From Prevotella sp. (lineage in GTDB: Bacteria; Bacteroidota; Bacteroidia; Bacteroidales; Bacteroidaceae): DNA of 60,494 bases. Both the position numbers and the translations under genes were made by a program. Location of the stretch: NCBI GenBank assembly GCA_017458125.1, contig JAFTGB010000029.1, positions 1 through 60,494 of the forward strand, read 5' to 3'. The notes under the pieces were generated by a model. The model worked only from the letters and a program-made list of their open reading frames with translations. It ran no database searches and was not told where the DNA came from. This document shows, one piece after another, positions 25,435 to 34,411 of this stretch; position 1 is the first letter of the stretch, and every line of letters starts with the position of its first letter.

Positions 25435-27171
25435 TTACCTGATACCCATGCGGGCTTCCACCACGTTGACCACATAGTCGCCCAGCTTCTCGCACTCGTT
25501 GACGAGGTCCATGTAGATGGTGCCCACGGCGTAGGTGTACTCATGGTTGTTCACGTCGTTGATGTTCTGCGACTTGAGCTGGTTACGGTAATTGTTGATT
25601 TCGTTCTCGATGTTGAACGTGCGGTTGACATCGTACGCCTCCTTGCGACCGCCTAACAGGGCGTTCATCTGAGAGAGCGACTGGTCGGTCAGCTCCATCA
25701 TCTGGTGCAGGTGGTCATACTGCTTGTCGATGAAGTGGTCTTGCTTGCCGTTGTACTTGCGCGAGATGGTACGGGCCATGTTGTAGTTGGCATCGCCGAT
25801 GGACTCCAGCTCCGAAATCTCGCGCAACATGGCACGAATCTTGGCCTTCGTGTCGTCCGACAGGTGGGCGTCGCTGACGGAGTCTAAGTATTTGGCTATC
25901 TCCAACTCCATGTTGTCGGAGATGCCTTCGTACTTCTCGATGCGCGTAAAGAGCTTGTTGAAGTCGCCAGCCTGGCTGTCTTTCTTGTCGGTACTGCTGC
26001 TGGAGAGGGTAAGCAGTTCGCGCACCATACCGAACATGCGCTGCATGCGCTCGGCAAACTGCCGTATCTCCTTCTGCGCCTCAAGCACCGAGAGTTCGGG
26101 GGTCTTCATGAAGCCGGCCGTAATGAAATGCAGGCTGAAGTCTTCCTCCTCGTCCACTTTCTTGGGCTTGATAACCCAGCAGACAAAGCGCTCTATCTGG
26201 GGAATGAACCAAATCAGAACAAACGTGTTGGCTATGTTGAAGCTGGTATGAAAGGCAGCCAGCACGAAACTCAGCTTGGACGAGTTGGCTAAGAATGCGG
26301 CCGTACCGGCGGTCTCCTTGGTCATGTCGGTGTCGTAGCCTACCCACCCGCATACCATGTCGACAAAGGGACGGAAGACGAAGAGTATCCAGACGACACC
26401 GAACACATTGAAAAACATGTGGGCCAGAGCGGCGCGGCGGGCTTGCGTGTTGGCCGACATGGCCGCAAGGTTGGAGGTCACAGTGGTACCGATGTTCTCA
26501 CCCATGACCAAGGCGATGCCCTGATAGATAGGCAGTGCGCCGCTGGAACAGAGTATCATGGTAATGGCCATCACCGCTGCCGACGACTGGACGCAGAAGG
26601 TCAGCACACCGCCCAAAAACAGAAAGATGAGGGTGGTGAGGAAGCTGTCATTGTCGAACGAAGCAAAGAAGTTCAGCACGTCCTGATTCTCGCCCAAGTG
26701 CATATCCTGCCCCGTCGTGCGCAACACGGCAAGGGCAAAGATGAGAAAGGCCAGTCCGAAGAGGAAGTCGCCGATGTAGCGATAGCGCTTCTGGTAGATG
26801 AGCATGATGCCGATGAAGAAGGCCGGATAGGCCAAGTCACCGACATTGAACGACATACCGGCTGACATGATCCATGCCGTCAGCGTCGTTCCGATGTTGG
26901 CACCCATGATGACCGAAATGGCCTGAGCCAGCGTCAACAGTCCGGCATTGACGAAACTGACGGTCATCACCGTGGTGGCCGTGGACGACTGCACGCTGGC
27001 TGTCACCAGCATGCCTGTCAACATTCCCGTAAAACGATTGGTGGTCATAGCTCCCAACACGTGTCGCAGCTGCGGACCTGCCATCTTCTGCAGTGCCTCA
27101 CTCATGGACTTCATACCGTACATCAGCAGCGCCAGGGAACCCAGAAGCGTGAAAATGACCCAGATAGACAT
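25435..27171 (-). CDS. Na/Pi cotransporter family protein with PhoU-like C-terminus
   Basis: A 578-aa inner-membrane transporter of the NptA/YjbB type. Two inverted repeats each carry the hallmark QSS motif: VQSSTATTVMTVSFVNAG (about 60-78) and VQSSAAVMAITMILCSSG (about 195-212). Eight or more hydrophobic segments fill residues 1-340. The C-terminal 220 residues form a PhoU-like helical bundle (EISELESIGDANYNMARTIS; LVNECEKLGDYVVNVVEAR). It is predicted to move phosphate with sodium, possibly outward. It is the first gene of the minus-strand run and is divergent from the nucleoside kinase gene, 73 bases apart. I could not find a clear promoter for it. Confidence 0.93.
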   Translation of the reverse strand: MSIWVIFTLLGSLALLMYGMKSMSEALQKMAGPQLRHVLGAMTTNRFTGMLTGMLVTASVQSSTATTVMTVSFVNAGLLTLAQAISVIMGANIGTTLTAWIMSAGMSFNVGDLAYPAFFIGIMLIYQKRYRYIGDFLFGLAFLIFALAVLRTTGQDMHLGENQDVLNFFASFDNDSFLTTLIFLFLGGVLTFCVQSSAAVMAITMILCSSGALPIYQGIALVMGENIGTTVTSNLAAMSANTQARRAALAHMFFNVFGVVWILFVFRPFVDMVCGWVGYDTDMTKETAGTAAFLANSSKLSFVLAAFHTSFNIANTFVLIWFIPQIERFVCWVIKPKKVDEEEDFSLHFITAGFMKTPELSVLEAQKEIRQFAERMQRMFGMVRELLTLSSSSTDKKDSQAGDFNKLFTRIEKYEGISDNMELEIAKYLDSVSDAHLSDDTKAKIRAMLREISELESIGDANYNMARTISRKYNGKQDHFIDKQYDHLHQMMELTDQSLSQMNALLGGRKEAYDVNRTFNIENEINNYRNQLKSQNINDVNNHEYTYAVGTIYMDLVNECEKLGDYVVNVVEARMGIR

Positions 27172-27212
27172 AAAATTCTAATTTACAATTTACCGTTTTC
27201 AATTTTATTTTG

Positions 27213-27220
27213 TACCTTTG
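27213..27220 (+). promoter_or_regulatory. -7 box of the nucleoside kinase gene
   Basis: TACCTTTG lies 24 bases before the ATG at 27245. A longer frame from TTG at 27218 would start inside this box and is therefore excluded. The -33 box is not clear. Confidence 0.6.
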
Positions 27221-27244
27221 CCGAACTCTAAAACTATAACGTTT

Positions 27245-28915
27245 ATGGAACAGCAAATCAAAATCCGTTGCAAAAATACTAAAAAAACTTTAAATATCAG
27301 CATCGGAAGCACACTTTCTGAGATTTTTTCTCTCACAGGCCTCAAAATGGAGTACGGACCCATTACCGCACGCGTAAATAACAAGGTGGAGGGAATGCAC
27401 TTCCGCGTCTATAAACCCAAGGACATCGAGTTTCTGGACCTGCACGACGCTTCGGCCATGCGCGCCTATACGCGCACGCTTTTCTTTATTCTGAACAAAG
27501 CCGCCCACGAGCTGTGGCCGGAGTGCACCGTTGTCATCGACATACCCGTGTCCAACGGCTACTTCGTCGACATACGCGGTAAGGGTGACGGCAACGCCAT
27601 TACGCCGGACGACATGCATGCCGTAGAGAAACGCATGCATCAGATTATCGAAGCCGACCTGCCCATCCACCGCCATGAGACCACCACCGAGGAGGCTGTC
27701 AATATGTTCCGTGAGTCGCGCTCGTTCTCGAAGGTCAAGTTGCTGGAGGACTACGGCGCACTTTACACCACGTACTACGACATTGACGGATACGTGGACT
27801 ACTACTACGGTTCGCTGCTTACCTCAACGGGACAGATACACCTGTTCGGACTGGAGTATTACTTCGACGGCCTGCTGCTGCGCATCCCCTCGCTGCAGGA
27901 CCCTTCCAAGCTGGGTGCATTCATGCGGCAAGACAAGATGTTTGAGATTTTCAAGGAGCACCACCGCTGGCAGAGCATCCTCGGCTTGCGCACCGTCGGC
28001 GACCTGAACCAAGCCATCCGCGAAGGCCGCACCAACACGATGATACAGCTCAGCGAGGCACTGCAGGAAAAGAAGATAGCCCAGATAGCCGACGAGATAG
28101 CCCGCCGGCCAGGTGTCAAGATGGTGCTTATCGCCGGTCCTTCGAGCAGCGGAAAAACCACCACCTGCAAGCGGCTCTCGGTGCAGTTAGGTGTCAACGG
28201 CATACACCCCATAGGCATCTCGTTAGACGACTACTTCCTGGACCGTGACAAAACCCCGAAAGACGAGAACGGCGACTACGACTTTGAACACTTGCACGCT
28301 CTGAACATTCCACTGCTGAACGACCAGATGAACGCCCTGTTCCGCGGCGAGGAGGTGGAGCTGCCACGCTACAACTTCCAGAAAGGATGTAGCGAGCAAA
28401 GTGGCCGCAAGCTGCGGCTGAAAGGCAAGGAAGTACTGGTGGTGGAGGGCATCCACGCTCTGAACCCGGAACTAACGGCTCAGATTCCCGACGAACAGAT
28501 TTACCGCATCTACGCCTCAGCCCTGACCACCATCCTTTTAGACAACCATAACTACATTCCCACTACCGACAACCGCCTGTTAAGGCGTATTATCCGCGAC
28601 TACAAGTACAGGGGGGTGTCGGCACAGGAGACTATACGCCGCTGGCCCAGCGTGCGCAAAGGCGAAGCCCGCTGGATTTTTCCCTATCAAGAGAATGCCG
28701 ACGCCATGTTCAACTCAGCCATGCTCTTTGAACTGGCCGTCATCAAGCAGCAGGCCGAACCGCTGCTGGAACAGGTGCCTGAGCGCTGTGTCGAATATGC
28801 AGAAGCCTATCGGCTGCGTAAGTTCCTTAGCTACATCAAACCGATTTCTGAAGAGCAGATTCCGCCTACTTCCCTACTCCGTGAGTTCCTTGGCGGGTCG
28901 TCTTTTCATTATTAA
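27245..28915 (+). CDS. nucleoside (uridine) kinase with N-terminal TGS-like domain
   Basis: A 556-aa protein fusing a ThrRS-editing-like N-terminus to a P-loop kinase. Residues 1-65 look like a TGS domain (KIRCKNTKKTLNISIGSTLSEIF); 65-230 resemble the second additional domain of threonyl-tRNA synthetase; the kinase starts at VLIAGPSSSGKTTTCKRLS (Walker A, about 298-315). ISLDDYFLDRDKTP and VLVVEGIHALN follow, as in uridine kinase/phosphoribulokinase. It should phosphorylate a nucleoside, probably uridine, for salvage. This architecture is standard in Bacteroidetes. The gene is followed by a hairpin that overlaps the argR promoter. Confidence 0.9.
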   Translation: MEQQIKIRCKNTKKTLNISIGSTLSEIFSLTGLKMEYGPITARVNNKVEGMHFRVYKPKDIEFLDLHDASAMRAYTRTLFFILNKAAHELWPECTVVIDIPVSNGYFVDIRGKGDGNAITPDDMHAVEKRMHQIIEADLPIHRHETTTEEAVNMFRESRSFSKVKLLEDYGALYTTYYDIDGYVDYYYGSLLTSTGQIHLFGLEYYFDGLLLRIPSLQDPSKLGAFMRQDKMFEIFKEHHRWQSILGLRTVGDLNQAIREGRTNTMIQLSEALQEKKIAQIADEIARRPGVKMVLIAGPSSSGKTTTCKRLSVQLGVNGIHPIGISLDDYFLDRDKTPKDENGDYDFEHLHALNIPLLNDQMNALFRGEEVELPRYNFQKGCSEQSGRKLRLKGKEVLVVEGIHALNPELTAQIPDEQIYRIYASALTTILLDNHNYIPTTDNRLLRRIIRDYKYRGVSAQETIRRWPSVRKGEARWIFPYQENADAMFNSAMLFELAVIKQQAEPLLEQVPERCVEYAEAYRLRKFLSYIKPISEEQIPPTSLLREFLGGSSFHY

Positions 28916-28930
28916 TTTAGTAAATAATTG

Positions 28931-28970
28931 CAAAAAAGCGCATATTTGTTTGGCGATATGCGCTTTTTTG
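28931..28970 (+). terminator. 15-bp terminator overlapping the argR promoter
   Basis: 28931-28945 pairs perfectly with 28956-28970 around a 10-nt loop and ends in a run of six T. It terminates the kinase transcript. The argR -33 box (28949-28952) is in its loop and the -7 box starts 3 bases after it. Confidence 0.8.
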
Positions 28971-28980
28971 TATAATTTTG
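28949..28980 (+). promoter_or_regulatory. argR promoter
   Basis: TTTG (28949-28952), 20 bp, TAATTTTG (28973-28980). Transcription would start near 28986, 20 bases before the ATG at 29008, which rules out the longer in-frame start at 28978. Confidence 0.8.
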
Positions 28981-29007
28981 CGGCCAGTTTCGTATAAATA
29001 TACTGTC

Positions 29008-29484
29008 ATGAAAGTAAAGAAAGACCGTTTAGAGGCCCTTCGCATGATCATCTCCAGCAAGGAGTTAGGTAGTCAGGACGAGCTGTTAGCCGCCCTGAAA
29101 GAAGAGGGTTTCCAGCTGACCCAGGCCACGCTGAGCCGTGACCTGAAGCAACTGAAGGTGGCCAAAGCCGCCTCGATGAGAGGAAGTTACGTATATGTGT
29201 TGCCTAACGACACGATGTACAAGCGCATCAGCACACCGCACAGCATCCGCGAGATGATGCAGGTGCCGGGGTTCTTGAGTATCAACTTCTCAGGCAACAT
29301 GGGTGTCATCAAGACTCGTCCGGGCTACGCCAGCAGCATAGCCTACAACATCGACAACAGCCATATAGACCAGATTCTGGGTACCATCGCCGGCGATGAC
29401 ACCATCTTCATCGTCATCAAGCAAGGGGTGCCGAAGGACGAGATTGTCGACGCGTTGAGCGAGGTGGTTCCCAACATGAAGTGA
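29008..29484 (+). CDS. argR: arginine repressor ArgR
   Basis: A 158-aa transcription factor that senses arginine. The N-terminal winged helix-turn-helix (about 1-70) has GSQDELLAALKEEGFQLTQA then TLSRDLKQLKV, which is the ArgR recognition helix. The C-terminal hexamerisation/arginine-binding domain carries GTIAGDDTIFIVI near 125-138, with the paired aspartates that bind arginine in the family. It heads the arginine/proline cluster and probably controls it, including its own promoter. I did not find a convincing ARG box, so the target sites may differ from the E. coli consensus. Confidence 0.95.
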   Translation: MKVKKDRLEALRMIISSKELGSQDELLAALKEEGFQLTQATLSRDLKQLKVAKAASMRGSYVYVLPNDTMYKRISTPHSIREMMQVPGFLSINFSGNMGVIKTRPGYASSIAYNIDNSHIDQILGTIAGDDTIFIVIKQGVPKDEIVDALSEVVPNMK

Positions 29485-29511
29485 AGTTGAGAGTTTAGAG
29501 TTTTAGACATA

Positions 29512-30132
29512 ATGGAACAAAAAGTAGAAATCGAAGTATTGGTGGCAGGACCCGAGCACGAAGTCTACGTCGACACCATCCTGCAGACCATTGCCGACGC
29601 TGCCAAGGTGCGCGGAACGGGTATTGCCAAGCGCACACACGAATACTTGGCCACGAAAATGAAGGAGGCCAAGGCGGTGATAGCCCTCAGCAAAGGACGT
29701 TTCGCCGGTTTCAGCTACATCGAGACTTGGGGCAACAAGCAGTACGTCACCACGTCGGGCCTCATCGTCCATCCCGACTTCCGCGGACTGGGTGTAGCCA
29801 AGCGCATCAAGGACATGACTTTCACGCTGGCCCGCACGCGCTGGCCGCACGCCAAGATATTCTCGCTGACCAGCGGCGCGGCGGTGATGAAGATGAACAC
29901 TGAGCTGGGCTACCAGCCTGTCACCTTTGCCGACCTGACAGACGACGAAGCTTTCTGGCGCGGCTGCGAGGGGTGCATCAACGTGGACGTGCTACACCGC
30001 ACAGGTCGCAAATACTGCATCTGCACGGCCATGCTCTACGACCCCGAGGAGCATTTGCCGGCCAAGATTCCCGAGGAGGTTATCTCGCGCATCAAGGAGC
30101 TTGACGCGGTCGAAATGGGTAATGAGAAATAA
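29512..30132 (+). CDS. GNAT acyltransferase, probable N-succinylglutamate synthase
   Basis: A 206-aa GCN5-type acyltransferase. The acyl-CoA-binding strand-loop-helix is LIVHPDFRGLGVAKRIKDM (about 84-102), matching R/QxxGxG/A. It lies between argR and argG, 27 and 33 bases from its neighbours. No classical argA or argJ is visible in the window, and the pathway here uses succinylated intermediates (see argF'). As I recall, genetic work in Bacteroides thetaiotaomicron assigned a GNAT protein next to argG as the enzyme that succinylates glutamate; this gene has the same position. Function is thus from context and family, not from substrate residues. Confidence 0.8.
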   Translation: MEQKVEIEVLVAGPEHEVYVDTILQTIADAAKVRGTGIAKRTHEYLATKMKEAKAVIALSKGRFAGFSYIETWGNKQYVTTSGLIVHPDFRGLGVAKRIKDMTFTLARTRWPHAKIFSLTSGAAVMKMNTELGYQPVTFADLTDDEAFWRGCEGCINVDVLHRTGRKYCICTAMLYDPEEHLPAKIPEEVISRIKELDAVEMGNEK

Positions 30133-30165
30133 ACATAAAGTAAAGAATAATTAAAACAAAAGGAT

Positions 30166-31368
30166 ATGAGCAACAAGAAAGTAGTAGTAGCATTTAGTGG
30201 TGGACTGGACACCAGCTACACCGTGATGAAGTTAACCCAGGATGGCTGGGACGTCTATGCAGCCTGTGCCAACACTGGCGGATTCAGTGCTGAACAGTTG
30301 AAGACCAACGAGGAGAACGCCTATAAGCTGGGGGCCAAGGCCTACGTGACACTCGACGTGACGCAGGAGTATTACGAGAAGTCACTGAAATACATGATTT
30401 TCGGCAACGTGCTACGCAACAACTGCTACCCCATCTCGGTCAGTTCGGAGCGCATCTTCCAGGCCATAGCCATAGCCCGCTACGCCAAGGAGATTGGCGC
30501 TGATGCGATAGCTCACGGCTCTACCGGTGCCGGCAACGACCAGATACGCTTCGACATGACATTCCTGGTCATGGCTCCCGGTGTAGAGATTATCACCCTG
30601 ACACGCGACAAGAAGCTGACGCGCAAGGAAGAGGTGGACTATCTGAACGACCACGGTTTCTTTGCCGATTTCACCAAGCTGAAGTACAGCTACAACGTAG
30701 GTATCTGGGGCACCAGCATCTGTGGCGGCGAACTGCTTGACCCGACGCAGGGACTACCCGAGGAGGCCTATCTGAAGCACGTCACCGCCAAGGAGCAGGA
30801 ACAGCTACTGAAGATTGAATTCGAGAAAGGCGAGATAGTAGGCGTCAACGGCGAGAAGTTCGACGACCGCGTGAAAGCCATCCAGAAGATTGAGGAGATT
30901 GGCGCATCCTTCGCCATCGGCCGCGATGCCAACGTGGGCGACACCATCATCGGCATCAAGGGCCGCGTGGGCTTCGAGGCTGCTGCACCGAAGCTCATCA
31001 TCGAGGCTCACCGCCTGCTGGAAAAGTCGACGCTGTCGAAGTGGCAGCAATACTGGAAGGACCAAGTGGCCAACTGGTACGGCATGTTCCTGCACGAGAG
31101 CCAGTATTTAGAACCCGTCATGCCCGACATCGAGGCCATGCTGACTTCGAGCCAGCGCAACGTGACGGGTACAGCCATCCTGAAACTGCGTCCCTACAGC
31201 TTCGAGACCGTGGGCATTGACTCAGCCAACGACCTGACGAAGTCGAAACTGGGCGAATATGGCGAGACACAGACCGGCTGGACTGCCGACGAGGCTAAGG
31301 GCTTCATCAAGGTCAGCTCTACGCCGCTGCGCGTTTACTACGGAATTCATCAGGACGAGAAGAGATGA
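30166..31368 (+). CDS. argG: argininosuccinate synthase
   Basis: A 400-aa enzyme that joins citrulline and aspartate using ATP. The N-terminal PP-loop VVVAFSGGLDTSYTV (residues 6-20) binds ATP, and AHGSTGAGNDQIRFD near 122-136 is the citrulline/aspartate-binding signature. It is translated from an ATG preceded by AAAGGA, 33 bases after the GNAT gene, and overlaps argC by 4 bases, which indicates translational coupling. Confidence 0.96.
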   Translation: MSNKKVVVAFSGGLDTSYTVMKLTQDGWDVYAACANTGGFSAEQLKTNEENAYKLGAKAYVTLDVTQEYYEKSLKYMIFGNVLRNNCYPISVSSERIFQAIAIARYAKEIGADAIAHGSTGAGNDQIRFDMTFLVMAPGVEIITLTRDKKLTRKEEVDYLNDHGFFADFTKLKYSYNVGIWGTSICGGELLDPTQGLPEEAYLKHVTAKEQEQLLKIEFEKGEIVGVNGEKFDDRVKAIQKIEEIGASFAIGRDANVGDTIIGIKGRVGFEAAAPKLIIEAHRLLEKSTLSKWQQYWKDQVANWYGMFLHESQYLEPVMPDIEAMLTSSQRNVTGTAILKLRPYSFETVGIDSANDLTKSKLGEYGETQTGWTADEAKGFIKVSSTPLRVYYGIHQDEKR

Positions 31369-32330
31369 TTAAGGTAGGAATATTGGGCGCAGCAGGCTAT
31401 ACAGGCGGTGAACTCATCCGCCTGCTGCTCAACCACCCTGAAGCTGAAATTGCCTTTGCCAACTCGGAGAGCAATGCCGGCAACATGGTGTCTGACGTGC
31501 ACGAAGGCCTGATAGGCGAAACGGAGCTGAAGTTTACCGACGAAATGCCTTTCGACAAGGTGGATGTTGTTTTCTTCTGCTTCGGCCACGGCAAGAGCGA
31601 GCAGTTCCTGAAGGAGCACACCATCCCGGACAATGTCAAGATTATAGACTTGGCACAGGACTTCCGCATCAAGGGTGACCACGACTATGTCTACGGACTG
31701 CCCGAGATTAACAAGGCCGACATTATGAAGGCAAAGCATGTGGCCAACCCTGGCTGCTTCGCCACCTGCATTCAGGCGGCTCTGCTGCCCGCTGCCCACC
31801 TTAACATATTAAAGGAAGATGTCAGCGTCAACGCCATCACGGGTTCAACGGGAGCTGGACAGAAGCCCGCCGCCACCACCCATTTCTCATGGCGCATGGG
31901 TAACATGAGCATCTACAAGCCTTTCCAGCACCAGCACATCGCCGAGATCAGGCAGTCGCTGCGACAGGTACAAGGCTACTTGGAGGCTGACATCGACTTC
32001 ATCCCCTACCGTGGCGACTTTGCACGCGGCATCTTCTGCACAGCGGTCATCAGGACGAAGGCTCCCATAGAAGACATCGTCCAGACTTACAAAGACTTCT
32101 ACCGCGACGCCGCTTTCACACACTACAGCGACAAGCCGCTCGACCTGAAGCAGGTGGTGAACACCAATAAGGCACTGGTACACTGCGAGAAGTTCGGCGA
32201 CAAGCTGCTCGTCACATCCTGCATCGACAATCTGCTGAAGGGAGCCGTAGGTCAGGCCGTACAGAACATGAACCTCATGTTCGGCATAGACGAGACGGCA
32301 GGACTCAGGCTGAAAGCCTCAGCTTTCTAA
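31365..32330 (+). CDS. argC: N-acyl-gamma-glutamyl-phosphate reductase
   Basis: A 321-aa NADPH-dependent enzyme of arginine synthesis. The Rossmann start is IKVGILGAAGYTGGELIRLL (2-21). The catalytic cysteine is in NPGCFATCIQAALLP near residue 130, and the downstream GSTGAGQKP and HQHIAEI segments match the family. In this lineage the substrate is probably N-succinyl- rather than N-acetyl-glutamyl phosphate, by analogy with the SOTCase-type argF'. The start codon overlaps the argG stop (ATGA). The following 99 bases contain a new promoter for argD. Confidence 0.95.
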   Translation: MIKVGILGAAGYTGGELIRLLLNHPEAEIAFANSESNAGNMVSDVHEGLIGETELKFTDEMPFDKVDVVFFCFGHGKSEQFLKEHTIPDNVKIIDLAQDFRIKGDHDYVYGLPEINKADIMKAKHVANPGCFATCIQAALLPAAHLNILKEDVSVNAITGSTGAGQKPAATTHFSWRMGNMSIYKPFQHQHIAEIRQSLRQVQGYLEADIDFIPYRGDFARGIFCTAVIRTKAPIEDIVQTYKDFYRDAAFTHYSDKPLDLKQVVNTNKALVHCEKFGDKLLVTSCIDNLLKGAVGQAVQNMNLMFGIDETAGLRLKASAF

Positions 32331-32371
32331 GCACTTTATAACAGCAAGGCTCGTATTTTCCTACTAAAAAA

Positions 32372-32402
32372 TTTGAATTTTACACGCTAATTTGTACCTT
32401 TG
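32372..32402 (+). promoter_or_regulatory. argD internal promoter
   Basis: TTTG (32372-32375), 19 bp, TACCTTTG (32395-32402), a full match. The gap between argC and argD is the longest in the front of the cluster, so argD onward can be expressed separately from argR-argC. The longer in-frame TTG start at 32400 lies in the -7 box and is excluded. Confidence 0.85.
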
Positions 32403-32429
32403 CAGGCAATTAATAAAGACTTAACAGAT

Positions 32430-33596
32430 ATGAAATTATTCGACGTATACCCTCTGTTCGACGTCAACGTGGTCAGAGGACAGGGATGTAAGGTATGGGA
32501 CGACAAAGGACAGGAATATCTGGACCTTTATGGCGGTCACGCCGTCATCAGCATCGGCCACTCACACCCCCACTACATCAGCCGTGTGACGGAGCAACTG
32601 GGGAAGTTAGGTTTTTACTCCAACTCCGTCATCAATAAGTTGCAGGTGGAACTGGCCGAACGGTTAGGACGCATCAGCGGCTACGACGACTACCAGCTGT
32701 TCCTCATCAACAGCGGAGCCGAAGCCAACGAGAACGCCCTGAAGCTGGCCTCATTCACCAACGGACGCACACGTGTGCTGTCGGCGCAGAAGGCTTTCCA
32801 CGGACGCACGTCGTTAGCCGTGGAGGTAACGAACAACCCGAAAATCATCGCACCCATCAACAACAACGGCCATGTGACCTACCTGCCGCTGAACGACCTG
32901 CCGGCATGGGAGGCAGAACTGCAGAAGGGCGACGTCTGCGCCGTCATTCTGGAGTGCATACAGGGTGTGGGCGGCATCCAGCTGGCCACCAAGGCTTTTG
33001 CCCAAGGACTGCAGCAACTCTGCAAACAGTACGGCACGGTGCTCATTTGCGACGAGATACAGTGCGGCTACGGACGCTCGGGTAAGTTCTTTGCCCACCA
33101 ATGGCTCGACATACGGCCTGACATGATTACCGTGGCCAAGGGCATTGCCAACGGGTTCCCCATGGCTGGCGTACTGATAGCCCCCGACTTCAAACCCGTT
33201 TACGGACAATTAGGCACCACCTTCGGCGGTAATCACCTGGCCTGTGCAGCAGCCCTGGCCGTGCTTGACGTCTTCGAGGACGAAGGACTGGTGGAGAACG
33301 CCCGCATCATGGGCGACTATCTGATGGAGCAACTCCGCTCAGTCTGTTGCAGTACCACAGCAACAAACGGAACTGGCGGAAGCCACATCAAGGACATCCG
33401 AGGACGCGGCCTCATGGTGGGGATCGACTTAGATGTTCCCCACAAAGACGTGCGACTACCGCTCATCTACGAAGAACACTGCTTCACAGGCTGCGCAGGG
33501 CAGAACGTACTACGCCTGCTGCCGCCACTGTGTCTGACGAAGAGCGACATAGACCTGTTTATCGACAAACTAAAGAATGTATTAGCAAGGATATGA
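32430..33596 (+). CDS. argD: N-acyl-ornithine aminotransferase
   Basis: A 388-aa class III PLP-dependent aminotransferase. The PLP lysine is in MITVAKGIANGFPM near residue 236, preceded by the cofactor aspartate in VLICDEIQCGYGRSG. The N-terminal GGHAVISIGHSHP segment is typical. It should convert N-succinyl(acetyl)glutamate semialdehyde to the acylated ornithine. The start at 32430 is supported by the upstream promoter; its stop overlaps the proC start (ATGA), coupling it to proline synthesis. Confidence 0.94.
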   Translation: MKLFDVYPLFDVNVVRGQGCKVWDDKGQEYLDLYGGHAVISIGHSHPHYISRVTEQLGKLGFYSNSVINKLQVELAERLGRISGYDDYQLFLINSGAEANENALKLASFTNGRTRVLSAQKAFHGRTSLAVEVTNNPKIIAPINNNGHVTYLPLNDLPAWEAELQKGDVCAVILECIQGVGGIQLATKAFAQGLQQLCKQYGTVLICDEIQCGYGRSGKFFAHQWLDIRPDMITVAKGIANGFPMAGVLIAPDFKPVYGQLGTTFGGNHLACAAALAVLDVFEDEGLVENARIMGDYLMEQLRSVCCSTTATNGTGGSHIKDIRGRGLMVGIDLDVPHKDVRLPLIYEEHCFTGCAGQNVLRLLPPLCLTKSDIDLFIDKLKNVLARI

Positions 33597-34381
33597 AGAT
33601 TTCCATCATCGGAGCCGGTGCCATGGGTGGCGCCATGGCTGAAGGGCTCATCAAAGGCGACTATGTCAACAACGAGGATATCTGTGTAGCCGACCCGTCG
33701 CGGACGGTTCGTGACCATTTTGCCAACATGGGCATCACCGCCACGCCGAGCAACCAACTGGCCGCTCAGGGTGCCGACATGGTGTGTGTGGTGGTAAAAC
33801 CGTGGCTCGTTGAGAGCGTGCTGCACAGCATCAAGGACGTGCTCGACTACAAAGAGCAAGTACTGGTCGTCGTAGCTGCAGGTGTGAAAGCCAGCGACAT
33901 CAAGACATGGATGGACAAGGGCGGCGACATGATACCCACCTTTCTGGCCATTCCCAACATTGCTATAGCACAGCTGCAGAGCATGACATTCATCGTGCCC
34001 GCACTGGCTGCCGAACAGCAGCATACGGAGCAGGTCAAAGCACTATTCGACTCGATGGGACAAACTATCATCACCGAGGAGAGCCACCTGGCAGCAGGCA
34101 CTACGCTGGCATCGTGCGGCATTGCCTATGCCATGCGCTACATCCGGGCAGCAGCAGAGGGCGGCGTAGAGTTGGGATTCAAGGCTGACGACGCCAAACA
34201 CATCGTCATGCAGACTGTCAAGGGTGCTGTAGAACTGTTGGAAGCCAGCGGTCTGCACCCTGAAGCCGCCATCGACTTGGTAACGACTCCTGGCGGCGTA
34301 ACCATCAAGGGACTGAACGAGATGGAGCATGCCGGTTTTACCAGCAGTGTCATCCGCGGTCTGAAAGCAGGAGCAAAATAA
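33593..34381 (+). CDS. proC: pyrroline-5-carboxylate reductase
   Basis: A 262-aa NADPH-dependent enzyme that makes proline from pyrroline-5-carboxylate. The Rossmann motif is MKISIIGAGAMGGAMAEGLI (1-20), and the C-terminal signature VTTPGGVTIKGLNEMEHAGF (about 229-248) is diagnostic of P5CR. The start at 33593 overlaps the argD stop by 4 bases and is where family homology begins; the same frame is open further upstream but only as an overlap with argD. Confidence 0.96.
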   Translation: MKISIIGAGAMGGAMAEGLIKGDYVNNEDICVADPSRTVRDHFANMGITATPSNQLAAQGADMVCVVVKPWLVESVLHSIKDVLDYKEQVLVVVAAGVKASDIKTWMDKGGDMIPTFLAIPNIAIAQLQSMTFIVPALAAEQQHTEQVKALFDSMGQTIITEESHLAAGTTLASCGIAYAMRYIRAAAEGGVELGFKADDAKHIVMQTVKGAVELLEASGLHPEAAIDLVTTPGGVTIKGLNEMEHAGFTSSVIRGLKAGAK

Positions 34382-34411
34382 ATTGTAAATCGAAAAACGT
34401 AAATAGTAAAT

